Assembly: GCA_036925085.1 (NCBI GenBank)
Contig: JAUPFP010000084.1
Span: 1-64,000 of the forward strand
DNA length: 64,000 bases
Reading direction: 5' to 3'
From: Brachycybe producta
Taxonomy: Eukaryota; Arthropoda; Diplopoda; Playtdesmida; Andrognathidae
Part shown: one piece after another, positions 37,515-48,537 of the stretch
Numbering within the stretch: the first letter of the stretch is position 1
Layout of the letters: every line of letters begins with the position of its first letter
Position numbers and translations under genes: made by a program
Notes under the pieces: generated by a model
The model's input: the letters and a program-made list of their open reading frames with translations, nothing else
Told to the model about the DNA's origin: nothing
The model's database searches: none

Positions 37515-37640
37515 CATTTTGAAAACATGTTGAGCTACTAAACCCAAGCAACATATTCTCAATGGGAGATTTAAAGATGCGAACATGTCTCCGTTGCTCT
37601 CTTAAACATATGGTTTAAGAGAGCAACGGAGATGTGGAGC
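37515..37640. mobile_element. Family J relative with a 20-bp perfect hairpin
   Basis: GCATTTTGAAAACATGTTGA, GCTACTAAAC matches the reverse complement of the right end of the branched element at 31842-31861. TCTCCGTTGCTCTCTTAAAC (37588-37607) pairs perfectly with 37613-37632 around a 5-nt loop, and the stem extends through ACATG/ATGTGG with a bulge. Confidence 0.65.
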
Positions 37641-38026
37641 CATGAAAAATGATCTATTTATACTTGACCAGAACACAAAACATAGTTGCGACAACTGACA
37701 TGTTGGGTTTGTTTAGTTCTTAAGCATGTCTTTTTGTGGTTGTTGCTCGTCTGAGGCCGCTCGCAGTAATTGCTCAAAAACAAACTGAACGCATAGCTCG
37801 CAATTCAGGTTGGCGCCATCTATTAACCTAAAATGAAAAATCTTTTACATTTAAAATGATGAAGTAGCTCTTGTTCTATGGTTGTTTATGGTAAAGATTT
37901 TTGTTTATTAAGTAGAACTAAGTTCGTGCTTTCCGAATTTGAGCCGGAATATGTTTTCGTATTTTTAAGAAAATGACGATTCGTTCGTTTGCTTTTTAAA
38001 AAAAGTTTTTTTTTCCAACTCATTCG

Positions 38027-38060
38027 ACCGCTCTTCATCGAGCCGCTTTATTCGAGCGGT
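38027..38060. other. Short hairpin ACCGCTC...GAGCGGT
   Basis: Seven-bp perfect stem with a 20-nt loop, followed by TTTTTC. It lies beside a second inverted repeat; function unknown. Confidence 0.35.
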
Positions 38061-38073
38061 TTTTCTTAATTTG

Positions 38074-38128
38074 GCGTTCAGATCCTAAGCACATCAGATT
38101 TGTTCAAAAGTGCTTAGGAACTGAACGC
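38074..38128. mobile_element. Short inverted repeat, GCGTTCAG...CTGAACGC
   Basis: GCGTTCAGATCCTAAGCAC (38074-38092) pairs with GTGCTTAGGAACTGAACGC (38110-38128), one mismatch, 17-nt loop. The right arm recurs as GCGCTTAGGAACTGAACGCA at about 42717, so it belongs to a dispersed family. Confidence 0.65.
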
Positions 38129-38926
38129 ACCCACCATGCTGTCTGCAAGAGTATTTTTGTCTAACGCCCCCTGGTAACAAGTTTTGATGTTTGAAGTTGA
38201 AAATTCAGAGAGTGAGCTTCTTCAAATATAGAGAGAAATACACGTATGTTGTATGCAACAACAACATACTAAAGAGAGAAATGACACGACGGAAAGCGAT
38301 TTCGACCTTTTTCGCCACAAGGCATAAAAGTAAATCTCAAAAATATGCGCGCAATGGGATCAATTTGCATTCGTGTTAAAAAATTATAACAACATAAACA
38401 TTTTCTGATGTTTTAAGACTTTAAAACACGTTTAATGAAACAGAAAACTTCTTAAATCTTCTTCCATCTTATATAACATGGTTAAGACCTTCTTTAAGAT
38501 GGGGTCACACAGAAACACCCTCCCCCTCCCCCCATAATAAAAGTATTTTCTCCAACTTCCATAGGATGTGAACCTTACTAGAAAATGTTAAATTGCCAAT
38601 TTCAGGAGCATTTTATCTGCCATAAAACTTCAGAAATAATATACACACACAGAACTGTATTGCCATTTTCTTTATTGAGCATATAATGTACATACTATAT
38701 TTAGAAAAGGGCACAAACACCAAACTCTAACCCTTATTGTATGGTGGCCTGCATATGGGCGCCCGTAAATATTGGTAATTGCCCCCCTCCCCCTTTTCCA
38801 AAAACCAAATTGCTTTAATATGTAATTTTTATATTTTAAAAGAAATTTAGAAAATAAAGTGCATGGAGCCACTGTTTTAAGTAACGCAGTAGAATCTTGA
38901 TTATCCGGACTAAATCGGACCGAACC

Positions 38927-39264
38927 CTGTCCACACGCAACGTTTTGTAGTGTTTTGCCTGAGCAGTCAAAATTGTTTTAAAAAATAAACCGTTACATTT
39001 CAGGGATGTCCACACAATACAGTTTTCAGTAGCGTTTTTCTCCATTCAGTTCCGTGGAAATCCATCGAAATCCCATTCCATGAACAGTGTTCTGGCAACA
39101 AAATCGATGGAAAACAGTGCAAGTCGTGGATAACTGAGTTCTTGACCTGAGTTATTCGTCTCCGCGTACCATATCTCTGCGCCAGTTCACGTAATTGCAC
39201 CGTTTTGCACCGTTTTCCTGTTCAACGTCTTGAACTGCGAAGGCAAAACGTTGCATGTGGACAG
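38927..39264. mobile_element. Family D 338-bp element with 21-bp terminal inverted repeats
   Basis: 38927-38947 (CTGTCCACACGCAACGTTTT + G) is the reverse complement of 39244-39264 with one mismatch. A related inner word AGGGATGTCCACACAATACA lies at about 39003. GC content is higher than flanking DNA. Minus-strand frames here are short and unlike any protein I know; a non-autonomous DNA transposon is the best reading. No clean target duplication was seen. Confidence 0.75.
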
Positions 39265-39532
39265 TTCATGAATCGATGATCAAACATGGATGTATTTGAG
39301 GCTATTTTTCGGAACTCCCCTCCCCACTTTGTGTACGCCTCCTTTCCAAATTCAGCCTATGTTACGGGCCACCGCCATTAAAAAACAATTCTGCGGGCGC
39401 CCCTATATTGATAATATGCATACAATGTAAATATCACGTTAAATGTTTTACTGCGGCAAAATTGTGGCGTCGTCCACGGGATCTTTTTCTATCAGACAAA
39501 AACGACACATTTCCAGCTTTTTTAATCAACAC

Positions 39533-39535
<3 letters not shown>

Positions 39536-39563
<28 letters not shown>
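39536..39563. repeat. (CT)n microsatellite
   Basis: About 14 CT units. Confidence 0.93.
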
Positions 39564-39566
<3 letters not shown>

Positions 39567-39894
39567 GTCACCAGCTTCAAATTACAAGCGTGGCGACTGT
39601 AGATAGTTGACATCTCCACTTTAAACATCGATTCTAACCACAAGTTGCAACAAATTGCTAGAAGCTTTTTTAGTATTATATTGTATACAACAAATTATTA
39701 TTAGGTATATACAGTAGAATCTATACGAGCTTTAAGCTTTTTCGTTGCGAGATGAACCTCCCCCCACCCCAATGAAAATACCAAAATTTACTTTACAACG
39801 TTGAACGTACTGCTTGCGTAAATGGAATAAAAGCACTGAAAACACTTCCAGTTCCATGTAATACTATCATTATACACAGCCTTTTTTTTGGTCT

Positions 39895-40440
39895 TTTGTG
39901 GGTGTGTTCCATCTCAAACTGCACCGAGAGTTGGAGGTGGAGGCTAGCAATGCGTGGTGGAAGTGCGCTTATATACAGTAGGATGTTAGGGTTCGCTTCC
40001 CACGAACACATAATGTGGTCGTTTTCATACAAACCACCACCCGCCACTGTTTTTCCCCATGCCACAATGGCGAAAATTAGTGGAGTCCTTTTACGGTGGT
40101 GAGGAGTGGTTGAGCCCTGCCACAGGTGGCGACCACCACCCTTTTTTGTCGGTAGCCATCATGATCGTACTAGTGCACCACATAGAGCCGCCACTGAATA
40201 AGCACCAAATTGAACAAACGCCAAACTGAGTAATTAAATTTTTTGGCTTTTATTCAGTTTGGCACTTGTTCCATTTGGCGCTTATTAAGCGCCACCTTTT
40301 AATCGCTATATTCACACTGTGGCGCTACTAAGTGGCGGCCACTGAGTGCTGATTTATAGCTATATAGCCTTCACCTCCAACCGCCATCTTCGTTTTAAAT
40401 GAAATCGTTTAAAATGGAATCATTTGAGACGCCCCTTGTA
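39895..40440. mobile_element. GC-richer composite repeat (family G) with TTTGGCGC words
   Basis: Left part: GAGTTGGAGGTGGAGGCTAG. Right part: GCCTTCACCTCCAACCGCC, an inverted partner. Between them are many GTGGCG / CGCCAC words and the chain TTTGGCTTTTATTCAGTTTG, GCACTTGTTCCATTTGGCGC. GTTTTAAATGAAATCGTTTA near 40394 recurs as GAAATGAAATCATTCAAATG near 62160. Boundaries are approximate. No ORF is convincing. Confidence 0.5.
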
Positions 40441-40692
40441 CAAAAGCCCTTCTTTTTTTGTTGTTGTGGCTTTAGGCCACATTTTCTCCGCTATTTTATA
40501 CATTATTTATACTCTAGCTAAGCAACAACCAAAAAATGCTTCTTTGGAACCAACTTCCTTTTTAAAGTGTGTGTGGTGTCTATGTGACCATAATAGATCA
40601 AAATTGTACAAGAAAATGTAATACTAACTCCTCCATTCAAGGAACATCATTCTTACCGGCAAATAAAAGCCAAAAAAAAACCCCACCTTAAA

Positions 40693-40711
40693 CCCCCCCC
40701 CCCCCCCCCCC
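40693..40711. repeat. Poly-C run (19 C)
   Basis: Uninterrupted C homopolymer. Confidence 0.9.
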
Positions 40712-40993
40712 ATCTTTTTTTTCTCTCCAAACCCCAGCCTCCAACCACCCCCTCAACCCTATTTGTTCTTTCATTCTTTCGGCTCTCTCTAAGTTTGCAA
40801 ATGTCTACTATAATACACATCATCGATTTTCAACAAAAGTCTCTTCTTTTTATTCCATCCTTTTTATGTACGTAAATTGGGCATGTGTGTGTCGTGTCTA
40901 CTTGGGAATACAATTTCAGACCAACTTTTGCTAGTTAATCCGAGTTGCACACTTAAAACGCGTCCACACGTCTCTGTAAACGATTCTGAAAAC

Positions 40994-41534
40994 ATGCTGA
41001 CTGAATGGATATCTATTTTGTTTTCGTTCCCTCTGATGGCGCCACTGCAGTGGCTGTTACGCTGTTATGCGATGTCTCTTCCCCCCCCCCCCCCCCTCAC
41101 ATCCACCGGCGGTTTTGAAAATTTTTATATTTTTCAAGCGAACGTTTTTCCAGAAAAAAAAAACAGTACGAGAAAAATCAAAGTGTTTTAGAAACTAGAA
41201 TAGTTGGTAATACTGTTAAACGTTTTTTCATGATGATATCTTTCAAAAATAACTTTTTTATGACAGTTTGAAAAAAGGCGAAAAACCTAAATCTCAAATT
41301 GCTATAAAATGTTTATTTTTTAAGATATTAATTATTATGAATAAATTTTAGCATAATGTTTTACCATTCTAGTTTTTTGAAAACAATTTGAATTTTTTTT
41401 CATAATGTTTGTTTCTTAAAAACGTTCGCGCGACATTTTTGCGTCCAAATTTTATAAAGAACATTGAGATGAAGATAAAGGTTAGCCACTGCAGTGGCGC
41501 CATCCGAGGGGACAAAAACAAACATTCAGCCACC
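40994..41534. mobile_element. Family B foldback element, nearly full length
   Basis: Left arm: TGACTGAATGGATATCTATT, TTGTTTTCGTTCCC, GATGGCGCCACTGCAGTGGC. Inner arms: GTGTTTTAGAAACTAGAATA, TTTTCATGATGATATCTTTC, and the mirror AATTTTAGCATAATGTTTTA, CCATTCTAGTTTTTTG. Right arm: AGCCACTGCAGTGGCGCCAT, CCGAGGGGACAAAAAC, CATTCAGCCACC followed by TTAA. A 16-C run (41081-41096) has grown inside the left arm. The left flank does not read TTAA. Confidence 0.8.
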
Positions 41535-41972
41535 TTAAAAGATTTAATTGCTGTTGTTAATATTTCTCGGGATTGCGGGGCATCTTGGAGAAAAATGGAC
41601 CAATCTGTTTTGGAAACCCAAGAATTGCAGAAATGGCCGGAAATGTTATCCTCTTATTTGTGTGGGATTCAACTTTAAACAAAATGTGTTTTACCTGCGC
41701 TACCCAGGTGTATATTGTACTAAATAATCAGAAGAAGAAAAAATTCAGTGAAACCTTTTTTTCAAGAAGAAAAGGAAAAAAAAAGTGTAGGCCTAATCGA
41801 GAGACTGAAAGACAACGAAAAAAACACGCAGACTAAGATATACCCCGGGTACAAAGACACAAGAAAACAATAAAATGATGATTAGAATAGATGGTGATCT
41901 ATGTGGGTGAGTGGGTGGGTGGAAAATGTAGAAAATTTGGAAATGCCAAGTTAAGTTTCTTTTGTTTTGCCA

Positions 41973-42001
41973 CCTCCTCCTCCTCCTCCTCCTCCTCCTC
42001 C
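41973..42001. repeat. (CCT)n microsatellite
   Basis: About nine CCT units; minus-strand frames read poly-Arg and are not genes. Confidence 0.95.
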
Positions 42002-42064
42002 TTACCCCTTCTAGTCTCAATCCTAATAATATACATAAAAATATTGGATTTTGTAAAAAGCAAC

Positions 42065-42215
42065 ATCAAAAAAGTGTTTTAAAAACTAGAAATTTCACAT
42101 TGTCACATTTTCTTTTCCACATTCCATAAAAAGCATATTTTTTAAAGATTTCAACATGAAAACACTTTTAATAGACAGTCATTTCAAAGGTCTAGTTTCT
42201 TTTTAGTCAAATTTC
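42065..42215. mobile_element. Family A fragment with both outer arms
   Basis: GTGTTTTAAAAACTAGAAAT at the left; AAAAGCATATTTTTTAAAGA, TTTCAACATGAAAACACTTT, AAGGTCTAGTTTCTTTTTAG at the right. Centre mostly deleted. Confidence 0.6.
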
Positions 42216-42554
42216 CATTTACAAGTCGAGTCCATTGGATATTTTTTCATCATATGCAATGACTGTGTCTACTAGAAATGTGACAAAAGAGGTTAGAATG
42301 TCAATTCACTAGGACTCGACGAAGAGAGAGAGAGAGAATAGAAAATGTTCAAAATGACGACAATCTTCTAATAAAGAAGCTTCTGCAATTGTAAACGACG
42401 AAAAACGGGAACTTAATTAGCAATTGCAGTTGCTTTTCTCTCAAAACAATAATTAGCTTTCACATTTATAAGAGATGAAAACAGAAATGTGTGTTGGGGT
42501 CGTTTACTCATCTTCCTTTTACCATTGCAAAAATGCATGGGATTCGCTCACAAT

Positions 42555-42670
42555 TGAGTGGAGAACAACAACAGCACAAGTGCTAAACGCGGTCTAAAGG
42601 GAACAGCACTAAAGCTGGGAACAGCAAATGTGCTAAAGAGCCCCAAAAAGTAAACAGCACAAGTGTCGAA
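42555..42670. repeat. Degenerate AACAGCACAAGTGCTAAA minisatellite
   Basis: Four imperfect units: AACAGCACAAGTGCTAAACG, GAACAGCACTAAAGC, GAACAGCAAATGTGCTAAAG, AAACAGCACAAGTGTCG. Irregular spacing of 18-37 bp. Confidence 0.6.
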
Positions 42671-43560
42671 TAGCCTAATACACAGAGCCATATGAGCTCC
42701 TCAAACAGTTTCAAAAGCGCTTAGGAACTGAACGCACCTCACTGCTATAGCTCTTTTCTTTAATATTATGCAAAAAAACCAATGTATGCAATGTATGAAA
42801 CGCCTTTTCTTCTCACAAATAGTAACAACATGTATTATTATCAATAATTAATTAATGTAAGTTTGACAGGTGAATGACGATGCCTCATAACAAAGAGCCA
42901 ACCAGCTAGCTGCTTGAGCTGCTTTACTCACTGAACGCCCCTCTCCTCTAGCTCCTCCATTGCTAAAGCTTTAATATACACAAAACCACTTCCTTTTTAA
43001 CTAAATATACATCAGTTTAGATTCATTGGATTTCCATAATGCTTTTTTTCGGCGAAGAAAAACTCTCCATTTTTGTTGTTGAAAAAAAAACGAAAAATAT
43101 TCGTGAACACAAATCTAATAAATAAAACACAAAAGATTCGATCATCCGTTCAAGCGAAACTTTTATGTTCAAGATAAGAAAAACAACGACAAAAAAAACG
43201 CAGCAAACAGTTTTAGAAAATTGAATCTCATTGAGTCATTAATAATTTCGGAGAACAAAAACCAATTCAAAACCGAAATATCAACTGATCATCATTTTCA
43301 AAATTTCATCCGGCCCGCCCCCCCCCCCTCTCTCTCTCCATTAATTAACCCCCCTTGAAATTCAACTCATAATCGCACAACTTTTTCTTTTGAATCTGAA
43401 TTTGAATAATTATTCTGAAAGCAACCTAAGAGGGCCTATGACAGAGAGACAGGTATATAGTACAATAACCGCATAAGAACCTAATAAGATGACTTTATAG
43501 AAATATTTATTTTACTTTTGTCCCCTTCTGAAGAGAAGCTAATTTTTTTGTAAATATTTA
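42670..43560. other. Non-coding stretch
   Basis: Contains a half-copy of the GCGTTCAG inverted repeat at about 42717-42738, a C-rich/CT run at 43317-43340, and otherwise AT-rich sequence. No exon signal. Confidence 0.5.
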
Positions 43561-43690
43561 GACGCAAAAATGTCACGCGAACGTTTTTTTAGAAACATTA
43601 TTAAAAAAATTCAAATTGTTTTGGAAACTAGAATGCTAAAAGATTATGCTAACAGTTCTAAGTTCAGTTTTAAAATGACCCGGTTTTGGT
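43560..43690 (+). mobile_element. Family B/A fragment
   Basis: ACGCAAAAATGTCACGCGAA, TTGTTTTGGAAACTAGAATG, CTAAAAGATTATGCTAACAG resembles the shared inner arm in the family B version (compare about 17398-17420 and 41390-41450). Confidence 0.5.
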
Positions 43691-44220
43691 TTTTTTTTCC
43701 CCCAGCACACTTAGTCATTGTACAAACTTACTATCAAATTGATGGTTTTGTACACTGACTAGTGATTCTGTAGAATGACTGATTTGACATTTAAGAGAAG
43801 AACATGTCTATCGTATGAACAGATTATACAAAAAAAAACATAACGAGTGTATGAGGAGATGAAAAAGTATTATTAGCCTCGCGCAAAGGGACAATTAAAA
43901 TTGAAATAGAACAAATGAGCTGCAGACAAACTCGTTTTCTTTTTGGAATTCATTTCTGTTTTACAATTTCTACTTTACATATTATTCTTGTCTATTTGTT
44001 TATTTAGATTATTTACATATAGATTTTCGAGTTAATTAACAACGTGCAAACATTGTCTTTTAGTAAATACTCTAATAATGGAATGTAAACTAGAAATTAC
44101 GCTGAAAACATAAAAAGGGTGGAGTTTGATGACGATGATGATTAGAAAAGAGAGGATAATGGCTAATGACACTAACCGAAGAGAGAAAAAAAAAACCCGT
44201 CTATAGAAGTAACATTGAAA
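43690..44220. other. Non-coding AT-rich stretch
   Basis: Nothing recognised. Confidence 0.5.
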
Positions 44221-44760
44221 AGAAGTTGTTTTAGAAACTAGAAGGTTTTTTTTTATATGTATATATATAAATACAGCTAATTTTCGAATTCTGGTTGCTC
44301 TGTGTTTCATAAGAGCAAAAGTAAGGAGAAATTGAAAATGTGTTTGAAACTAGAATGGGTAGCTCAAACAATTAGTAGTAATTTCATAATGATAATCTTA
44401 CAAAATAAACTTTTTAAAGTTATTTTAAAAGTTTCTATTAAAATGTGTCAACATGAAAATACGTTTAAGTGATTTAGCTACCCTTCTAGTTTCTAAAACA
44501 TTCAATTTTGCAACTGAAAGACAGAACTCTTGATTAAATATTTCTGTCTTTCGAGTGCAAAATGAAGAGAAACTTGAATCACTTAAAGGGTATTTTCTTG
44601 TTGATATCTTTCAAAATAAGCTTTTTATGTCAGTTTGAAAATAACCCATCTTTAATTTATGCCTATACCTTGCCTATGCCTATGCCTATACCTTTCACTG
44701 TTTCTGAAATGCAAAATAACCAGAGTTCGAAAATCAGCTCTTCATAAAAGATCTTTACAT
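44220..44760. mobile_element. Cluster of family A copies
   Basis: A fragment at 44224-44250, a near-complete copy at about 44287-44535, and a third at about 44536-44735. The complete copy has TTCTGGTTGCTCTGTGTTTC, GTTTGAAACTAGAATGGGTA, a right arm CGTTTAAGTGATTTAGCTAC, CCTTCTAGTTTCTAAAACAT, and outer word CTGAAAGACAGAACTCTTGA. The third has CTGTCTTTCGAGTGCAAAAT, TTGATATCTTTCAAAATAAG, ending CTGAAATGCAAAATAACCAG. The second shows best that the mirrored outer words delimit a unit of about 250 bp. Confidence 0.75.
44660..44695. repeat. Short GCCTAT / ACCTT hexanucleotide run
   Basis: GCCTATACCTT followed by GCCTATGCCTATGCCTAT and ACCTT inside a family A copy. Confidence 0.7.
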
Positions 44761-45179
44761 TTTTCATCCAAAATACAAAATAACCAAGGATTCTAATTCT
44801 ACCCTTGTTCTGTTTCATTTGCATATTTTGCAAATGGCTACTTTTATCTCTTAAGGTGCAAAATGTGTCGAGATCTAAAGACTAGAAAAAGACACGAAAA
44901 CAGAGAAGGAAAGGAGGGACGGAGTGGAGCTGATTTATGATGGAAATTAAAAACCAAAGCTCCAGTAATCCAGTCAAAATTAACTTCCTATGTTTTATAT
45001 AATTTCCCACTTTGATATTCAGGGGAGGGTGGGGGGGGGAATACAAACTAGGTCAAAAGAATAAAAGTTATTTATAATTAATTTTACTAATTAACATTCT
45101 CTAGTTCAAATCTGGAGGTTCATTCTCTATAAAGCTCAAGCAAGAAATTCACTTTGATGAAAGCCTTGTCGCTGTGTTG

Positions 45180-45900
45180 AAGAAATTCTAGTAAACTCGT
45201 TGTGCACACTGCACAACTAAAATGGGTGAGCACGTACTGCATTAACAGATAGCGCCCCCTAGCAGTGGCTGGCTGTCTGTGGCTTTGATTAGGTTTCTTT
45301 TTTATTTCGACATTTTTTCGTCAAGTGTTATGTGTGTTGTAAATAAATAACTACGGCCCACTTGCCGATAGCCTTTAGGTCACTCATGCTCGAGGGCACA
45401 CGACAGTAAATTACAAGTGCAATGGGAAAATAATGCATGCTGGGATGCCCGAGGGGAAAATGTCACACTTAAGTTGTAAGTTATAAAGCATTGAAGAGTT
45501 CATGGCACTTTGATTGGTGGTCACTAGCCATCCGTACTAGGTTCCGCCCTGCTGATGCTGTTGTTGCTTATGTCCGTGTAATCATTACTGTCACCATCGG
45601 TAGTTGTGTAAAGCGTCTAATGCATTTCAGGACGAACGCAAACGAGGGAGAGCGAAGGGGAACACGAAATGCTTTAGGTTTACATAACTCCGAAGTTCCG
45701 AACGACCTCGGGTCATGCGGATTCACTGCGAATCCATGCGAAATTTAAGGAAAAACAAGTCTCGTTTGTCAAAGGTACACAACAGGGTTGCCACATGTTC
45801 ATGACCCTAGAGATAGATTGGGCAGATCAGACAACAACACCCGTTCTAGAGATCTCTGAGACTAAACGATCACGTGCAACAACAACAACACTGTGTAGAA
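45180..45900. other. GC-richer, CpG-containing island, unassigned
   Basis: Composition changes clearly: many CG dinucleotides, words such as AGATAGCGCCCCCTAGCAGT, AATGCATGCTGGGATGCCCG, GAACGACCTCGGGTCATGCG. An 85-residue plus-strand open frame (45491-45748) matches no family I recognise and lacks a convincing splice acceptor or donor in phase 1 with the downstream exon, so I do not call it coding. It may be part of an inserted element or a regulatory block. Confidence 0.4.
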
Positions 45901-46624
45901 GCCAATGATAGGGGGCGTGCGTGTATGTTTCAGTGTTCTAATTGTGTGTCACGATTTGTGTGATCTATGTTCCTGTGTATTTCCAATTTACCTACTTTTT
46001 TTTTTCTTCTAAGACTTCGTCTGTTACTTAGATGCGTTTTTTTTTTCTCATTCAACTCGTGTGCCTGTTTAGAACTTTTGTTAAGGCCGTACTTTTAAGG
46101 ATGGATGGATGGAGAGATACTAAAAGATTTAAGCAACATTGTAAGAGTCAGAGTGAGAGAGTGAGAGTCTTGGAATCCAAGTGAATTAATGATGACGGCA
46201 TCAAGATAGTACAAGATGATGATGATGATAAAGTGAACCTGACTGACTGACTGACAGAATGTGTGCGTCATAGTGGTACCCCCATATATATATATACACA
46301 CAATCGTATATATTGAAATAAATGGCTGAAAATCTAGAGGCTAAAAACTAGAAAGAAAGACGTAACACAAAAATCTTCCTTCAAATCAGAATGAAAGAAA
46401 ATGCTAAACAGAGAGGAAACTTTCCTTTTTTTTATTCCACTTACAAAGAGTATTTTTCCGTAAATAATCAATAATTTATTTTGAATGAGAAAAAAAAAAG
46501 GTTCTTTTATCATTGAAATTATACAAAAATTAAAATATGGATAATAAAGAAAAGAAAAAACTTGACAATTAAGTTAACAATGTTTTTTTTTTATGTTTTT
46601 CTTTATTACGAATTTTTTCCGAAG

Positions 46625-46800
46625 TAAAAGTGTGCTAAAAACTCGAACGATTAGCATTGGAAATTAATGTCGATATTTTTCAAAATAAAATAATTACAAA
46701 AAAAAAAAGGTTATATTAAAATGACATCAATATGAAAATACTATTAAGTGATTTAGCTGCCCATTCTAGTTTCTAGCACATTTTCAAATTTTCCTTAATG
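46625..46800. mobile_element. Family A foldback element, diverged
   Basis: GTGCTAAAAACTCGAACGAT, CGATATTTTTCAAAATAAAA, then TATGAAAATACTATTAAGTG, ATTTAGCTGCCCATTCTAGT and TTCTAGCACATTTTC. Confidence 0.65.
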
Positions 46801-46804
46801 ACGC

Positions 46805-46950
46805 AGAATGGAGTTCGATTATTCAGTTTGGCGTTTGTTCACTTTGGCGCCTATTTGAGTTTAGCATAAACTTGTTCCATTTGGCACAATTACAGTCGCC
46901 TCCCTTTAAACAGTGAATGTTTATTCTGCGTGTATGTGAGTGGCGCAGAA
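46805..46950. repeat. TTTGGCGC-word cluster (family G type)
   Basis: ATTCAGTTTGGCGTTTGTTC, ACTTTGGCGCCTATTTGAG, CTTGTTCCATTTGGCACA: the same words as at 40246-40300 and 51090-51260. Confidence 0.6.
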
Positions 46951-47082
46951 TAATAGAAATACATTCAAAATGTGTTTTGATCTTTTTCTTTTTGTAGTTT
47001 GCGTCCAATAAAACCAAAAACGAAAAACTTTTACTTGTTGAAAAGACGTGACCAAAACACAATTTTTGTATTTCATTCTGTT

Positions 47083-47133
<51 letters not shown>

Positions 47134-47352
47134 TCAAAATGACACTCATAATTTTGGGTTATATAAGTGAAGAGAAAATATGAAAAGAAATAAGAAAAGA
47201 CACTTGAAAATAAAAGGAAACAAAAATGACACCCACATCATCATCACCATAATCATCTAGAGAATTTTCACAGGTCCCCCATTTTTCTATCTATCTTTCT
47301 TTCTTTCTTTCTCTCTCTCTCTTTCTCTTTCTCTCTCTCTCTCTCTTTCTTT
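47083..47352. repeat. Two CT-rich microsatellites
   Basis: Pure CT at 47083-47125 and mixed CT/CTTT/CTAT at 47287-47352, separated by AT-rich sequence. Confidence 0.9.
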
Positions 47353-47744
47353 TAGAATACCAGAAGAAAAATAATCGATATTTTCAATAAAAAAAACCCG
47401 AAAAAAAAACATTGACCGAAAAAGACAAGAAAATAAAGGGGAGGGGGGAGCAAAGAAAATCCCCTCCCATCGTTATTGTTCTTATATAAAAGAAAAGATT
47501 GTGTGATATGTCACATGTAATTCATAAAGAAAAGACACCTTTAAAATTAAGTCACTGTCAAGAAATGAGAAAGAAAAAAAAATGGCTTCATATGAAAAAA
47601 AGAAATGACATCTTCATTCACCTTCTTCCTATTTTAACATTGAATAAGTGAGCTATTAAAAGCAAGTGTTGTGTGTGATTGCCTCTTTATAGGGGACAAA
47701 AAAAACATTTTACTTAAGATGAGTTTATGAACAAAACTCATCTT

Positions 47745-47975
47745 GATTATTGTTTCTTTCAGAAGAGCAAAATTAAAAAAAAATATGTTTTATAAAAACT
47801 AAAAAGGGTAACTCAATCACTTAAAAAGTAATTTTCATGTTGATATCTTTTAAAATTAATTTTTTATAGACGAAAATTTAAATTAAATATCGCCTTCTTA
47901 AAATTAGGTCATTTTTAAGCTTACTTTAAAAGTTTATTTTGAAATATATCAATATTAAACTACTCTTTAAGTTTA
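47745..47975. mobile_element. Family A foldback element
   Basis: Outer TGTTTCTTTCAGAAGAGCAA, left arm AAAAAGGGTAACTCAATCAC, TTTTCATGTTGATATCTTTT, TTTTTTATAGACGAAAATTT, right arm AAAAGTTTATTTTGAAATAT. Distal right arm decayed. Confidence 0.7.
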
Positions 47976-48392
47976 TTCTTCATATAAATAATTTACGGAT
48001 TTTAGAAGAAGAAAAAATCTCACAAATAGTTAGAACTTTCATTTTCAATTACACTTTCTTAATTTAACATTAAAACGACAAACGAGATGTAAGGAAGTCG
48101 TAGTAAGTTACGGCCCAATTAACAAACTTAAAATATTATTCTGAGCACAGGACAAGTCAAATGAAAAGTGTAACACAACCTAGGTTTTGCTACACCTTGT
48201 ACTTGTCAGTCTGAAATTGTGTTTTATCAACGTATGAGATATGTTGACGTCACCCATCATCATCCCTAGATTTCAATTGCTTCAACACATCCCTTCTTTT
48301 TTCTTCTGATAAGATATCCCAATATTTCTCAACTCTAACATTTTAAACTCTGTTTTTTTTTTTCTTCTTTCTTTCTATATATTTTTTGACAG
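47976..48392. other. End of upstream intron with acceptor tract
   Basis: No exon signal until a long pyrimidine-rich tract (48350-48388, T and C only apart from a few A) leading into TTTTTTGACAG at 48392, a strong 3' splice site for the exon starting at 48393. Confidence 0.7.
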
Positions 48393-48537
48393 TTTCTTTG
48401 GATGCAAGACCTATCGTCATCCCCATGCTGTCGGCCATGTTTGGATTTCCGGTTTTTGCATTGGCTGTCATATGTGCATTAAGATACAGAGCTCGAAGAG
48501 CCCGTTTAAAGTCACATTTGAAGCGAGCTCGAACCTC
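48393..48537 (+). CDS. Penultimate exon: membrane helix of an unrecognised single-pass protein
   Basis: The exon starts after TTTTTTGACAG with two bases of a split codon (phase 1) and ends at TC|GTAAGT (phase 2), giving 47 full codons. The translation reads SLDARP, then a hydrophobic helix of about 24 residues (PIVIPMLSAMFGFPVF then ALAVICAL), then a strongly basic segment RYRARRARLKSHLKRART. By the positive-inside rule this implies an extracellular or luminal N-terminus and a cytosolic C-terminus, that is, a type I protein. The base composition is clearly more GC-rich and codon-like than the neighbouring DNA. Phase-1 introns just before a membrane helix are common in animal receptors built from extracellular modules, so the missing N-terminal part is probably an ectodomain. 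The split Ser codon joins in frame to the exon at 57413. I do not recognise the family. Confidence 0.85.

Noticed and set aside
39980..40005. tRNA-like B box (GGGTTCGCTTCCC)
   Set aside because: No matching A box at the right distance and no cloverleaf; likely part of a GC-rich repeat.
45491..45748. 85-codon open frame in the GC-richer island
   Set aside because: No recognisable domain, no convincing splice borders, and composition explains the lack of stops.
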